From Bryobacterales bacterium (lineage in GTDB: Bacteria; Acidobacteriota; Terriglobia; Bryobacterales; Bryobacteraceae), in assembly GCA_016789745.1 (NCBI GenBank), contig JAEUQF010000041.1, positions 1 to 61,112 on the forward strand: a stretch of 61,112 nucleotides of DNA. Direction: 5' to 3'. The translations under genes were made by a program, and so were the position numbers. This document shows positions 35,145 to 44,042 of the stretch, piece after piece; the stretch's first letter is position 1; the number at the start of each line of letters is the position of its first letter. Under the pieces are notes generated by a model, which was not told where the DNA came from, did no database searches, and saw only the letters and a list, made by a program, of their open reading frames with translations.

Positions 35145-35720
35145 TTACGCGGGCTGTTCGGCCAGGTACCGCCGGAGCCAGGCTTCGGCCGACCGCAGAT
35201 CGCGCGACACGGTGGCATCGGAGATGCCCAGTGCCTCCGCCGTTTCCTCAATCGTCAAACCGCCGAAGTACTTCAGCTCGATTACGCGCACTTTTCGCTC
35301 ATCGAACTTCGCCAGTTCCAGCAAGGCATCGTCCAGGGCAACCAAGTCTGGCGCACGCGTGGCCGACACCAGCACCGACTCTTCCAAACTGGTTTTCGAT
35401 CCACTCCCGCGCTTGGCCGCCTTATGCTTGCGCGCCGCATCCACCAGAACCTGGCGCATGATCTGGGCCGCCACGCCGAAGAAGTGCGACCGGTTGCGCC
35501 ACTCCGGCAATCGCTGGTCGGCCAGGCGCATGTACGCTTCGTGGATCAGGGCCGTGGGTTGCAGCGTGTGGTCCTGGCGCTCGCGCCGTAGGTAGCTGTC
35601 TGCCAGCTTGCGCAGTTCCTGGTAGACCAGCGGCATCAGCGACTCGAGCGCGTCTTTGCTGCCCGTCTTCCATTCCACCAGCAGACGCGTGATCTGCTTC
35701 GGTTGCTGTTCGGCGTCCAT
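35145..35720 (-). CDS. Sigma-70 family factor, TIGR02999-type (ECF-like)
   Basis: A 191-residue sigma factor. Region 2 begins with VYQELRKLADSYLRRERQDHTLQPTALIHEAYMRL, a wording specific to the acidobacterial/planctomycete TIGR02999-type group, followed by RNRSHFFGVAAQIMRQVLVD. Region 4 is at about 135-185 (ERKVRVIELKYFGGLTIEETAEALGISDATVSRDLRSAEAWL). In Acidobacteriota this type is normally followed by a large Ser/Thr protein kinase gene. Here the next gene is the secreted HExxH protein and no kinase lies near. No anti-sigma gene is present either, so the control of this factor is unclear. Confidence 0.93.
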   Translation of the reverse strand: MDAEQQPKQITRLLVEWKTGSKDALESLMPLVYQELRKLADSYLRRERQDHTLQPTALIHEAYMRLADQRLPEWRNRSHFFGVAAQIMRQVLVDAARKHKAAKRGSGSKTSLEESVLVSATRAPDLVALDDALLELAKFDERKVRVIELKYFGGLTIEETAEALGISDATVSRDLRSAEAWLRRYLAEQPA

Positions 35721-35775
35721 GCTGTAGTTTCTTTATCCTATCCTACCTTTCCGGTCCGCTACACTGGCTTTTCGT

Positions 35776-36780
35776 ATGACTAACGCAGAACTTCGCACGG
35801 CCTTGCTCGAAGGCCTGGTCATCCCCGCCCACCCGCTGGCCTTGAACGCCAGCCGAAAGCTTGATGAGCGGCGCCAGCGCGCCCTCACGTCCTACTACCG
35901 AGACTCTGGCGCTGGAGGCGTGGCGGTTGCGGTCCACACGACTCAATTTGCGATTCGCGACCAAGGCCTGCTGGAACCGGTACTCGCTCTGGCCGCCGAC
36001 ACTGCCCCCAACCTGCTGCGCATCGCTGGCGTCGTGGGCCGCACCGCACAGGCGGTCAAGGAGGCGGAACTCGCGGCCCGCCATGGCTATCAGGCCGTGC
36101 TGCTGAGTCTCGCCGCGCTCAAGGATGCATCGCTTGATGAAATGATCGACCACTGTAAGGCGGTGGCTGGCGTGCTGCCGGTCTTCGGTTTTTATCTCCA
36201 GCCGGCGGTGGGCGGGCGCATCCTGCCCTATGCGTTCTGGCGCCGCTTTGTCGAAATCGACAACGTTGTTGCCGTCAAGATGGCGCCGTTCAACCGATAC
36301 CAGACCATCGACGTTGTTCGCGCGGTGGCGGAGTCCGGCCGTGCCGACCAGATTGCCCTCTATACGGGCAACGACGACAACATCCTGCTGGACCTCATCA
36401 CGCCGTTCTCGTTCGGCGACACGACCGTGCACATTGTTGGTGGGTTGTTGGGGCAGTGGGCGGTGTGGACGAAGCGCGCTGTGGAACTGCTGGAGCAAAC
36501 GCGGCTGGGCGACAGCGACGAAATCCTCCGGCTGAACATTCACCTTACCGACGCCAACGGCGCGCTGTTCGATGTCGCCAATCATTTCCATGGCTGTATC
36601 GCCGGCATCCACGAGATCCTGCGCCGCCAGGGGTTGCTGGAAGGCATCTGGTGTCTGGATCCCAACGAAGGGCTCTCCCCCGGACAGATGGAGGAGATCG
36701 ACCGCGTCTGCCGCGCCTATCCGCATCTGACCGACGATGCCTTCGTGAAGGAAAATCTGGATCGTTGGTTGAAGGCTTAG
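35776..36780 (+). CDS. DapA-family aldolase / lyase
   Basis: A 334-residue (beta/alpha)8-barrel of the dihydrodipicolinate synthase superfamily. The Schiff-base lysine is K168 in VVAVKMAPF, and the catalytic tyrosine is probably Y140 in VFGFYLQPA. The usual GxxGE motif near the N-terminus is replaced by DSGAGGVAVAVHTTQF, so the oxo-acid substrate differs from that of true DapA. I infer a sugar-acid or related aldolase, not lysine synthesis. Its stop overlaps the end of the convergent esterase gene by four bases, so the two are not co-transcribed. Confidence 0.85.
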   Translation: MTNAELRTALLEGLVIPAHPLALNASRKLDERRQRALTSYYRDSGAGGVAVAVHTTQFAIRDQGLLEPVLALAADTAPNLLRIAGVVGRTAQAVKEAELAARHGYQAVLLSLAALKDASLDEMIDHCKAVAGVLPVFGFYLQPAVGGRILPYAFWRRFVEIDNVVAVKMAPFNRYQTIDVVRAVAESGRADQIALYTGNDDNILLDLITPFSFGDTTVHIVGGLLGQWAVWTKRAVELLEQTRLGDSDEILRLNIHLTDANGALFDVANHFHGCIAGIHEILRRQGLLEGIWCLDPNEGLSPGQMEEIDRVCRAYPHLTDDAFVKENLDRWLKA

Positions 36781-38843
36781 ATCGCCGATAGCGACGTCGC
36801 GTCCCACCCCGCCGTGATGACCCGTGCCTGCGGATAGAGTTTGCTGACCTCCGCGGGCGCTATGGCTTTGCCCATGGCGTCCACCGGCCTCGAAATCGCC
36901 AGCCGGCGGCCCAACCGCGCCGCGATCTCCGGCAGGTCCGTATGCCGCAGCAGCCCCGGTGCGAAGTTCGCGAACGGCACCGTGTACTGCTCGGCTTCCA
37001 GGACGTGGCGGAACGAGGCCAACCCTTCGATCAACGTTACTTCGGCGATGCGCGGTTCCAGCGCCGCCGCCAGCAGCGCGGGTACCGTCAGTTTCCGCCA
37101 TGCCGCGACTTTGATCTTCGACGGCCCGAACGCCCGCGCGATGTGGAGGATGTCGGTGACGCGCTGGGCCACCAGGCTCTGTCCCAGCATGACGCAAGCC
37201 CAGGCCCAATGATCTTCAGACAGGTGCGGTGCCGTGTAACGGGGGGCGCCGCGGCCGGCTTCCGGCGTCAGATCGCCAATGCCGCGCACGTCCGCCGCGC
37301 ACACCGCCACGCCGCGCCGCGCCAGTTCGTGATAGACATTGTCTTCGCCCCAGCGCCCGTTGCGGCCCGCGGGATCGAGCACGATCAGCACCTCGTCGAC
37401 ACCGCGCGGCTTCGACGGCTTGTAGAACCAATAGGGGCACCAGATGTGCGTGGCCGATGAGATCTCGCCGGCTTCGATCTCGCAGTCCTCGGAGGGCACC
37501 GTCGCCAGCTTCACGCGCCGCGGTCTTGCGGCGATCTCTTCCAGTTCCAGAATCTCGCGCAGGTCACGTTCCACCTTCGGCGCCGCGGCCAGCTTGCGTG
37601 CCAAGGCCACAGGGCGCTTGGAAGGCTCGGCCACGGTGCCCGTGGTCGTGACGCGCAGTTGCTTCTCCTCATGGGGTGACACCGGCGGCTCAGCGGCCAG
37701 CGGCTTCTCCTGCAACAGCCAACGCCGGAACCAGTTGTACACCTGCAAGCGTGACGCATAGTTGAAGCCATGCGGGAGCGGGGATTCCCACCAACCCAGA
37801 TGATCCGCCTTGCCCATCGTGCGGTACACCTGCGCCAGCTTCGCGTACTCCAAGCGCCCGTTTTTCACATAGCTGGGTGAATAGGTGCCGAAGAAGTCTT
37901 TCGCGCTGATGAGAACGAGCAGCGGCTTCGGTGCCAGGGGGTACAGCGTGTCCCAACGGTCGAAGCCCAGCGGCCCGGCGCCCGGAAAGTTCTGCTCGGC
38001 ATCATCGGTAGAACCGGGCGGATTGAAATCCTCGCAGGCGAAGTTCTCGCTATTGGGACACGACGGCGCCGCGCACGCCAGGCGGTCGTCCACCGCGGCC
38101 AGGAACATCGTGATGGTACCGCCGCCGGAGTTGCCCGTCGAAGCCAGCCGCGTCGGATCCACCAGCGGGTGCGACGCCAGTACGTCAAGGCTGGCCATCG
38201 CATCCACGGTCTGCATGAGAGTGGAGGTGGAGCCCACCAACAGCAACTGCTGCCCCGGCACCGTATGCTCATCGTCAGCGGAAGACAGGCGCGTCTGCGT
38301 GACGTCGCCGGACTTCGGATAGTAGATGCGTTCGCCCTGCCCCATTGGATCGAACGACAGGACGACGAAACCGGATTGCACCAGTCCCTGGCAGCACTTC
38401 TGGTAGGGGGCCGCTGCCTTGCCCTGCAGGCTGTGCCCTAACTGGAACAGCACCCCGGGATACGGCGGCTTACCGGTCTTCGGGATATAGAGGTTCGCCG
38501 GAATCGGCAACCCCTGGGGGCTGTCATAGAGCAGCTTCTCCACCTTATAGGTGGCCGTTTCGAAGCCGCCGACAACGCGCACGTTTGGTTTGGTGGGCAC
38601 CGGACGCCCACCGGTGATCTTCCAGAACGCATCGCGCACCCAGCGCTGGCGCTCGCGGACCTTCTCCGGCGTCGTCAATTCGTTCAGCGCCGCATTGCGC
38701 GTACGCACGGCTTCTGCCGCGAGATGGCTGAGATGCTCCGGGAGCAGCTTCGAGTAATCCCGATACGTAATGTGCTGCTGGCCTAATAAAGGTGCCGCCA
38801 GCATGGGCAGGAGAGCCCGCCGTGGAATGCTACCATCGCGCAT
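36777..38843 (-). CDS. Secreted alpha/beta-hydrolase, acetylxylan-esterase-like, two-part
   Basis: A 688-residue protein. The N-terminus (RRALLPMLAAPLLGQQ) looks like a short Tat- or Sec-type signal. The first hydrolase domain (about 90-370) has the nucleophile motif TGNSGGG (S239) within an AXE1-like context (YPGVLFQLGHSLQGK, SFDPMGQGERIYY), and a likely catalytic His in ESPLPHGFN. The C-terminal half (about 420-688) again looks like an alpha/beta-hydrolase core (VLIVLDPAGRNGRWGED, VCAADVRGIGDLTPE), but I see no GxSxG there, so it may be inactive. The family removes acetyl or other ester groups from polysaccharides. A divergent GNAT gene begins nine bases from its ATG. Confidence 0.85.
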   Translation of the reverse strand: MRDGSIPRRALLPMLAAPLLGQQHITYRDYSKLLPEHLSHLAAEAVRTRNAALNELTTPEKVRERQRWVRDAFWKITGGRPVPTKPNVRVVGGFETATYKVEKLLYDSPQGLPIPANLYIPKTGKPPYPGVLFQLGHSLQGKAAAPYQKCCQGLVQSGFVVLSFDPMGQGERIYYPKSGDVTQTRLSSADDEHTVPGQQLLLVGSTSTLMQTVDAMASLDVLASHPLVDPTRLASTGNSGGGTITMFLAAVDDRLACAAPSCPNSENFACEDFNPPGSTDDAEQNFPGAGPLGFDRWDTLYPLAPKPLLVLISAKDFFGTYSPSYVKNGRLEYAKLAQVYRTMGKADHLGWWESPLPHGFNYASRLQVYNWFRRWLLQEKPLAAEPPVSPHEEKQLRVTTTGTVAEPSKRPVALARKLAAAPKVERDLREILELEEIAARPRRVKLATVPSEDCEIEAGEISSATHIWCPYWFYKPSKPRGVDEVLIVLDPAGRNGRWGEDNVYHELARRGVAVCAADVRGIGDLTPEAGRGAPRYTAPHLSEDHWAWACVMLGQSLVAQRVTDILHIARAFGPSKIKVAAWRKLTVPALLAAALEPRIAEVTLIEGLASFRHVLEAEQYTVPFANFAPGLLRHTDLPEIAARLGRRLAISRPVDAMGKAIAPAEVSKLYPQARVITAGWDATSLSAI

Positions 38844-38851
38844 ATTCGCCG

Positions 38852-39661
38852 ATGATAGCGCCGATTCCTTTATCCGAGGCTCTTGCCCTTTCCAGCGAAG
38901 CCGGCTGGAACCAGTCGCCCGGCGACTGGCAGCGTATTTTCCGCCTCTGTGGCGAGGCCTGTTATGCCATCCGCGCCGAGGGTCGTGTGGTCACGACAAC
39001 CTCCGCCATTACGTATGGTGATTCGCTCGCCTGGATCGGCATGGTGCTCACCACCGCATCGCAACGCGGCAAGGGGCACGCGCGCACGCTGATGCAACAG
39101 GCGTTGGCCGACCTGCGTGCCGCGGGTGTCGGCTGTATCAAGCTGGATGCTACGGACCTGGGCCGGCCGGTCTACGCCAAGCTCGGCTTTATTGATGAAC
39201 GCCCCGTTTCGCGCTGGCTGCGGAAACCGGATGGCGGCCCCCTACCGCCGGCTCCGGACAACGTGCTGGCCAGCGGCAGCATTCCGTTCGCTCTCGATCG
39301 CGAAGCCTTCGGGGCCGACCGCTCGGCCTTGCTTACGGCATTGGCCGAAGAGGAGCTCTACACCGCGCCTAACGGGTATGCCATGGCCAGGGAGGGTCGC
39401 AACGCGCGTTACTTCGGGCCCTGCGTCGCCCAGGATGATGCCACCGCCCGCAGCCTGCTGCAAGCTTTCCTCGCGCGCCATGGCCACGAACCCGCGCTGC
39501 TGGATCTTTGCGACGAACACACCGGGGCCACGGCCATTGCGACAGAGGTCGGGTTTCAGCCGATCCGCCGCCTCATGCGAATGTACCTGGGAGATCTCGC
39601 CGGCATTCCCCTGGGGTCCGGTGCCGCGATCTATAACCTTGCCGGCTTCGAATTCGGCTAA
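38852..39661 (+). CDS. GNAT-family N-acetyltransferase, tandem-domain
   Basis: A 269-residue protein from the ATG at 38852 (MIAPIPLSEALAL); the open frame extends to 38792 but would then overlap the start of the divergent esterase. The first GNAT domain (1-135) has the acetyl-CoA motif ASQRGKGHARTLMQQAL (Q/R-x-x-G-x-G/A) and ends with PVYAKLGFIDERPVSRW. A second, less conserved half (about 140-269) contains LLQAFLARHGHEPALLDL and TEVGFQPIRRLMRMY, typical of the degenerate C-terminal domain of such tandem enzymes. The substrate is unknown. The NHL protein gene begins 20 bases downstream on the same strand. Confidence 0.88.
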   Translation: MIAPIPLSEALALSSEAGWNQSPGDWQRIFRLCGEACYAIRAEGRVVTTTSAITYGDSLAWIGMVLTTASQRGKGHARTLMQQALADLRAAGVGCIKLDATDLGRPVYAKLGFIDERPVSRWLRKPDGGPLPPAPDNVLASGSIPFALDREAFGADRSALLTALAEEELYTAPNGYAMAREGRNARYFGPCVAQDDATARSLLQAFLARHGHEPALLDLCDEHTGATAIATEVGFQPIRRLMRMYLGDLAGIPLGSGAAIYNLAGFEFG

Positions 39662-39680
39662 GCTACAGTCCGGGGGAGTT

Positions 39681-42600
39681 GTGCGATTTATCTGGGTTCT
39701 GCTGTTGTGTGCGTTGTCTGTTCGTGGGCAGGGGCTGATCACTACCTTCGCCGGTACGGACTGGCTGTTTCCCGGCGACGGCAAGCCCGCCATTGATGCG
39801 CCGCTCGGGCTGATCTACAGTGTGGCCGCCGATGCGCGGGGCAATCTTTATCTCGCCGATAGCTCCAACCATATGGTGTTCCGCCGCACGCCTGACGGCG
39901 TGCTGGAGATCGTTGCGGGCAACGGCATCCAGGGCCTCTCCGGCGATGACGGCCCGGCCCGCCGTGCCGCTCTGAACGCCCCGTTCGCCGTCGCCGTGGA
40001 CACAAACGGCAATGTTTACATCAGTGACTATGGCAACCATCGCATCCGCCGCGTCACTGCGGACGGCGTCATCTCGACCTTTGCGGGCGCCGACGGGCAG
40101 TTGCAGAACCCTACGTCTATCGCCACCGACACAGCCGGCAACGTGTACTTCTCCGATTGGGGGAACAATCGCATCCGTGTCATTAACGCCGCCGACGGCC
40201 GCATGCGGACCATTGCGGGCAACGGCACACGCGGCTTCAGCGGCGATGGCGGGCCCGCCACGGAGGCCAGTATCGACGCGGGGGCCGGGCTTATCGTCGA
40301 CGCGCGCGGCCGTGTCATCTTCTCCGAGACGCAACGTCTGCGCGTCATCGATAACGGCACCATCCGCACCATTGCCGGCGATGGCAGGGGGAATGGCATC
40401 ACCAGCGGGGCCATCGCTACGGAAACATCACTCGAGTTCGCCACCGGCCTGGCCTTCGATGGCTCCGGCAACCTGCTGTTCGCCGATCAGGCCCGCATCT
40501 GGCGCCTGGCCGACAACCGGATCACGCCCTTTGCGGGCAATGGAGAGTATGAGGTGTCCGGCGATGGCCTGGGTGCCGCGCTTGCCTCATTCCATTCGCC
40601 CTACGGCTTGGCCCGCGACGGCCAAGGCAACCTGTTCCTCTCCGACGAGCGCTGCGCCTGCGTCCGCGTCATCGACACGCAGAACATCGTACGGCGCATC
40701 GCCGGCAATGGCCAGTTCGGCATCGTCCCGGACGGCACGCCGGGCCTGCGCACCTTTGTGCATCTGCCGCGCGGGATGGCGTTCGATTCGCGCGGCAATC
40801 TGCTGGTGGCCAATACCGAACTCTCGATGCTGTCTTCCTTCGCGCCCGATGGCCAGCATCGCCGTCTGGCGGGCGGGTCGGCAGGCTGCTGCGACGAAGG
40901 CATTCCGGCCGTCCGTGCGCCGCTGGATTACCCCGCCGGTGTGGCTGTCGACCGCGCGGGCAACATCTATGTCTCGGAAACCGGCAGCGACCTCATCCGC
41001 ATCATCGACACGAGCGGTGTCATTTCCGTGTTCGCCGGGCGGCCGTTCAATCGGGGCTTCGGCGGGGATAACGGGCCGCGGCGCCAGGCCATCTTCCGTG
41101 ACCCGCACGGCCTGGCCTTCGATGCCCAGGGCCGTCTTTACATTGCCGACCGGAGCAATCGCCGCGTGCGGCGCATCGACACGAGCGGCATCGTTACGAC
41201 CGTTGCGGGGAATGGTGCTCCCGGCTTCACTGGCGACAACGGGCCAGCCACGCAGGCCGCGATGCTCTCGCCTGTCGCCGTCGCCTTCCTGCCCAATGGC
41301 ACGCTGCTGATCGCCGACATCGAAGGCCACCGGATTCGTGCTGTCGATACGCAAGGCGTGATTCGTACGTTCGCCGGCACGGGACGCCGCGAGTCCACCG
41401 GCGATGGCGGACCTGCGGCGAGTGCCTCATTGCACGCGCCCTCCGGCCTCGCGGTCGATTCCCGCGGCGTCGTTTACGTACTCGAACAGGACGGCAGCCG
41501 TATCCGGCGTATCGACGCGAGCGGCATCATCACCACCATCGCCGGCACCGGTAACTTCGGTTTCCGCGGCGATGGCGGGCCCAGCCTCAACGCCGACCTC
41601 AATGAGCCGTTCCTGGGCATCGCCGTTGACGCCGCCGGCAATGTCTTCTTCAGCGATACCGGCAACCGGCGCATCCGCGTCATTCGCTCCGGCGCGGTAC
41701 AGCTCACCTCCAGCCGCACGTCGCTTTCCTTCACGGTGCGCGCCGGGCAGGTGTCGCCGTCGGTGCCTGTCTCGCTGAGCAGCGCCCCACCATCGGTACA
41801 ACTGAGCGTGCGCGGCACGCAGCCCTGGCTGCAGATTTCGCCACCGGCGCCGTTGACGCCTTCGCCCGTGGAGGTGTCGGTTGATGCCAGCGGCTTGGCG
41901 CCCGGTGCTTACACCGCCGCTATCGAGATCCGCAGCGTGGCGCCGACGCTCACCATCCCCGTCACGCTGACGGTGCAACCCGCGCTGGCGCCGCAGTTGA
42001 GCATCCCCACCGAATCGCTCGCCCTGACCGCCGATCTTGGACAAACCGCGGAAGCGACGCTCGTCATCGCCAATAGCGGTGGCGGCGAGTTGCCGTTCAC
42101 TGTCGACACCGCGGGTGGCGACTGGCTGACCGTGTCCTCGGCGCAGGGCACCGCCACCGCGGACGTCCGTGTGTCGGCGTCCAGTGTGACACTCACACCC
42201 GGCACCTACAGCGGCGAGGTCCGCGTCCAATCGGAACATGGCAGCCGGACGATTCCGGTGACCTTCTCCGTGCGGGAAGGGCGCGCGCCGCGCATTTTGC
42301 TGTCGCAGACTGGCCTCAGCTTCACGGCGGTCGCGAGTGGCGGCGCGCCCACCCCGCAAACCATCGGCATTCTCAACGAAGGGGGCGGCACGCTTGGCTG
42401 GCGGGCAGCCGTGCAGCCTCTGACTGGCGGCGATTGGATCCGAGTAGACCAATCGGAAGGGCTGCTGGCGCAACCGTTGGAAGACGTCAGCCTGCTTGCC
42501 ATCGAGGTCGACCCCGCCCGTCTTGGACCCGGCGTGCACTATGCACGGCTGGAAGTCACTTCGGACGATGCGGCCAACTCGCCGCAGTACGCGACCATCG

Positions 42601-44042
42601 TGGTGCAGGTGCTGCCGCCGAACACCCCGCTACCGCCCGAGGTGCAACCCTCCGGCCTCATCTTCGCCTCGCGCGGTGGGAGCAACCCGGGCGCACAGAC
42701 TGTCACGGTGAACAACCTGCAAACGCGCGCGGTGCAGTATGCCTCGGCGCGCCTTACGCTGGACGGCGCCTCCTGGTTCAGCCATACGCCGGTGAATGCC
42801 GCCGTCAGCGCCGGCAGCCCTACCCAGGTCATTGTGCAGCCCGATAGCCGCAACCTGACGCCGGGCGTACGGCGGGGCCTGCTGACGCTGTTGTTCGACG
42901 ATGGTTCCAGCCGGTCGGTAAACATCCTGCATGTGGTGGCTGACCCTTCGCTCACTTCGGTGCAGAAGGCCGGCACGCGCGCCCTGGGCACCTGCCCGAC
43001 GAACGTTCTGCGCGTCGAGATCACGAACCTGCGCAACAACTTCGTCGTGCCTATCGGGCAGCCGGCGACCATTGAAGCCCGCGCGATCGACGAATGCGGC
43101 AACTTCCTCACGCCACAGAACGCACAAAGCGCGAAGATGGTGGCCAGTTTCACGAATGGCGACCCTGACGTGAATCTGGTGCACACCGGCAGCGGGCGCT
43201 GGACGGGCACCTGGAAGCCCGTTAAGTCCGCCAGCGGAACCATCATTCTCAGCGTGTATGCGTTCGGTACGGCCGGGGGCAGGCTGGCGTTGAGCGCGGC
43301 GCTGCTGCAGGGCTCGGTCGTGGCAGGCGAGCGCATCCCGCTGCTGCAGCCCGGCTCGCTCCGTCATTCGGCGACATTAGAAACCGGGCTGCCGGTGGCG
43401 CCCGGCCAGTTGATCACCGTGCTCGGCACGGGACTCGCGGATGGAGAAGGCTCCGTGCCGGATCCGCCGTTACCGAGCGAGTTGAATCGGACGGAGGTGC
43501 TGCTCGGCGGCAGGCCGCTGCCATTGCTGTTCACCAGCGATGGCCAGATTAATGCCCAAGTGCCTTACGGTTTGCCCGCCAACACGCAGCATCAACTGCT
43601 GGTGCGGCGCGGCGACACCATCTCCGTGCCGGAGGCTTTCGTCGTAGCGCCAGCGCAGCCCGGCATCTTCACGACCAACGCGCAAGGTACGGGCCAAGGC
43701 TTTGTTTATGGTCCCGATGGCGCCACTCTGGCCGACCCGGCAAGCCCCGTGGAACGCGGCGCAGAGGCATCGCTGCTGGCTACCGGGTTGGGCGAAGTCG
43801 ACCCGCCGCTTACTGCAGGTGTCGGCGGTCCTGATCCCGCACCCAGCGTGCTCGCTTCGCTGGAACTGACGGTGGGTGGCCAGCCGGCCGTGATTCGCGG
43901 GGCGGAACTCATGCCCAGTCGTACGGGCGTCTATCGCGTGCGGTTTGCGGTGCCCGCTGAAGTTGCGGCCGGCAATGCCGTGGAGGTTGTGCTGACCGCC
44001 GCGGGCCGCGCGGCAAGGCCGGTTACGATGGCCATTCGCTAA
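39681..44042 (+). CDS. Giant secreted NHL-repeat protein with BACON-like domains and TIGR03437-type C-terminus
   Basis: A 1453-residue exported protein starting at a GTG (39681) after GGGGAG; the same frame is open further upstream but there overlaps the GNAT gene. A signal peptide (RFIWVLLLCALSVRGQ) leads into about twelve NHL blades (25-670) with repeated GNxYxSDxGNHRIRR and GDGGPA units, probably two propellers. Then come BACON-like Ig domains (about 675-1080: LSFTVRAGQVSPSVPVSLSS, LSFTAVASGGAPTPQTIGI), a further Ig-like domain, and a C-terminal block of about 225 residues (SLRHSATLE, VLGTGLADGEG, DGQINAQVPYGLPA, ATGLGEVDPPL) that matches the TIGR03437-type domain found almost only in Solibacter relatives. 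A role in surface adhesion or carbohydrate binding is inference. Confidence 0.9.
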   Translation: MRFIWVLLLCALSVRGQGLITTFAGTDWLFPGDGKPAIDAPLGLIYSVAADARGNLYLADSSNHMVFRRTPDGVLEIVAGNGIQGLSGDDGPARRAALNAPFAVAVDTNGNVYISDYGNHRIRRVTADGVISTFAGADGQLQNPTSIATDTAGNVYFSDWGNNRIRVINAADGRMRTIAGNGTRGFSGDGGPATEASIDAGAGLIVDARGRVIFSETQRLRVIDNGTIRTIAGDGRGNGITSGAIATETSLEFATGLAFDGSGNLLFADQARIWRLADNRITPFAGNGEYEVSGDGLGAALASFHSPYGLARDGQGNLFLSDERCACVRVIDTQNIVRRIAGNGQFGIVPDGTPGLRTFVHLPRGMAFDSRGNLLVANTELSMLSSFAPDGQHRRLAGGSAGCCDEGIPAVRAPLDYPAGVAVDRAGNIYVSETGSDLIRIIDTSGVISVFAGRPFNRGFGGDNGPRRQAIFRDPHGLAFDAQGRLYIADRSNRRVRRIDTSGIVTTVAGNGAPGFTGDNGPATQAAMLSPVAVAFLPNGTLLIADIEGHRIRAVDTQGVIRTFAGTGRRESTGDGGPAASASLHAPSGLAVDSRGVVYVLEQDGSRIRRIDASGIITTIAGTGNFGFRGDGGPSLNADLNEPFLGIAVDAAGNVFFSDTGNRRIRVIRSGAVQLTSSRTSLSFTVRAGQVSPSVPVSLSSAPPSVQLSVRGTQPWLQISPPAPLTPSPVEVSVDASGLAPGAYTAAIEIRSVAPTLTIPVTLTVQPALAPQLSIPTESLALTADLGQTAEATLVIANSGGGELPFTVDTAGGDWLTVSSAQGTATADVRVSASSVTLTPGTYSGEVRVQSEHGSRTIPVTFSVREGRAPRILLSQTGLSFTAVASGGAPTPQTIGILNEGGGTLGWRAAVQPLTGGDWIRVDQSEGLLAQPLEDVSLLAIEVDPARLGPGVHYARLEVTSDDAANSPQYATIVVQVLPPNTPLPPEVQPSGLIFASRGGSNPGAQTVTVNNLQTRAVQYASARLTLDGASWFSHTPVNAAVSAGSPTQVIVQPDSRNLTPGVRRGLLTLLFDDGSSRSVNILHVVADPSLTSVQKAGTRALGTCPTNVLRVEITNLRNNFVVPIGQPATIEARAIDECGNFLTPQNAQSAKMVASFTNGDPDVNLVHTGSGRWTGTWKPVKSASGTIILSVYAFGTAGGRLALSAALLQGSVVAGERIPLLQPGSLRHSATLETGLPVAPGQLITVLGTGLADGEGSVPDPPLPSELNRTEVLLGGRPLPLLFTSDGQINAQVPYGLPANTQHQLLVRRGDTISVPEAFVVAPAQPGIFTTNAQGTGQGFVYGPDGATLADPASPVERGAEASLLATGLGEVDPPLTAGVGGPDPAPSVLASLELTVGGQPAVIRGAELMPSRTGVYRVRFAVPAEVAAGNAVEVVLTAAGRAARPVTMAIR

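Noticed and set aside
34709..35251. A minus-strand frame bridging the sigma factor and HExxH protein genes
   Set aside because: It overlaps two genes with recognisable domains or signal peptide in another frame and has no motif of its own.
35776..38843. DapA-like aldolase and esterase as a joint sugar-acid pathway
   Set aside because: They are convergent and overlap at their 3' ends, so they are not an operon, and no further pathway genes are near.
39117..39680. An N-terminal extension of the NHL protein by 188 codons
   Set aside because: The extension overlaps the GNAT gene fully in another frame; a signal peptide begins exactly at GTG 39681.
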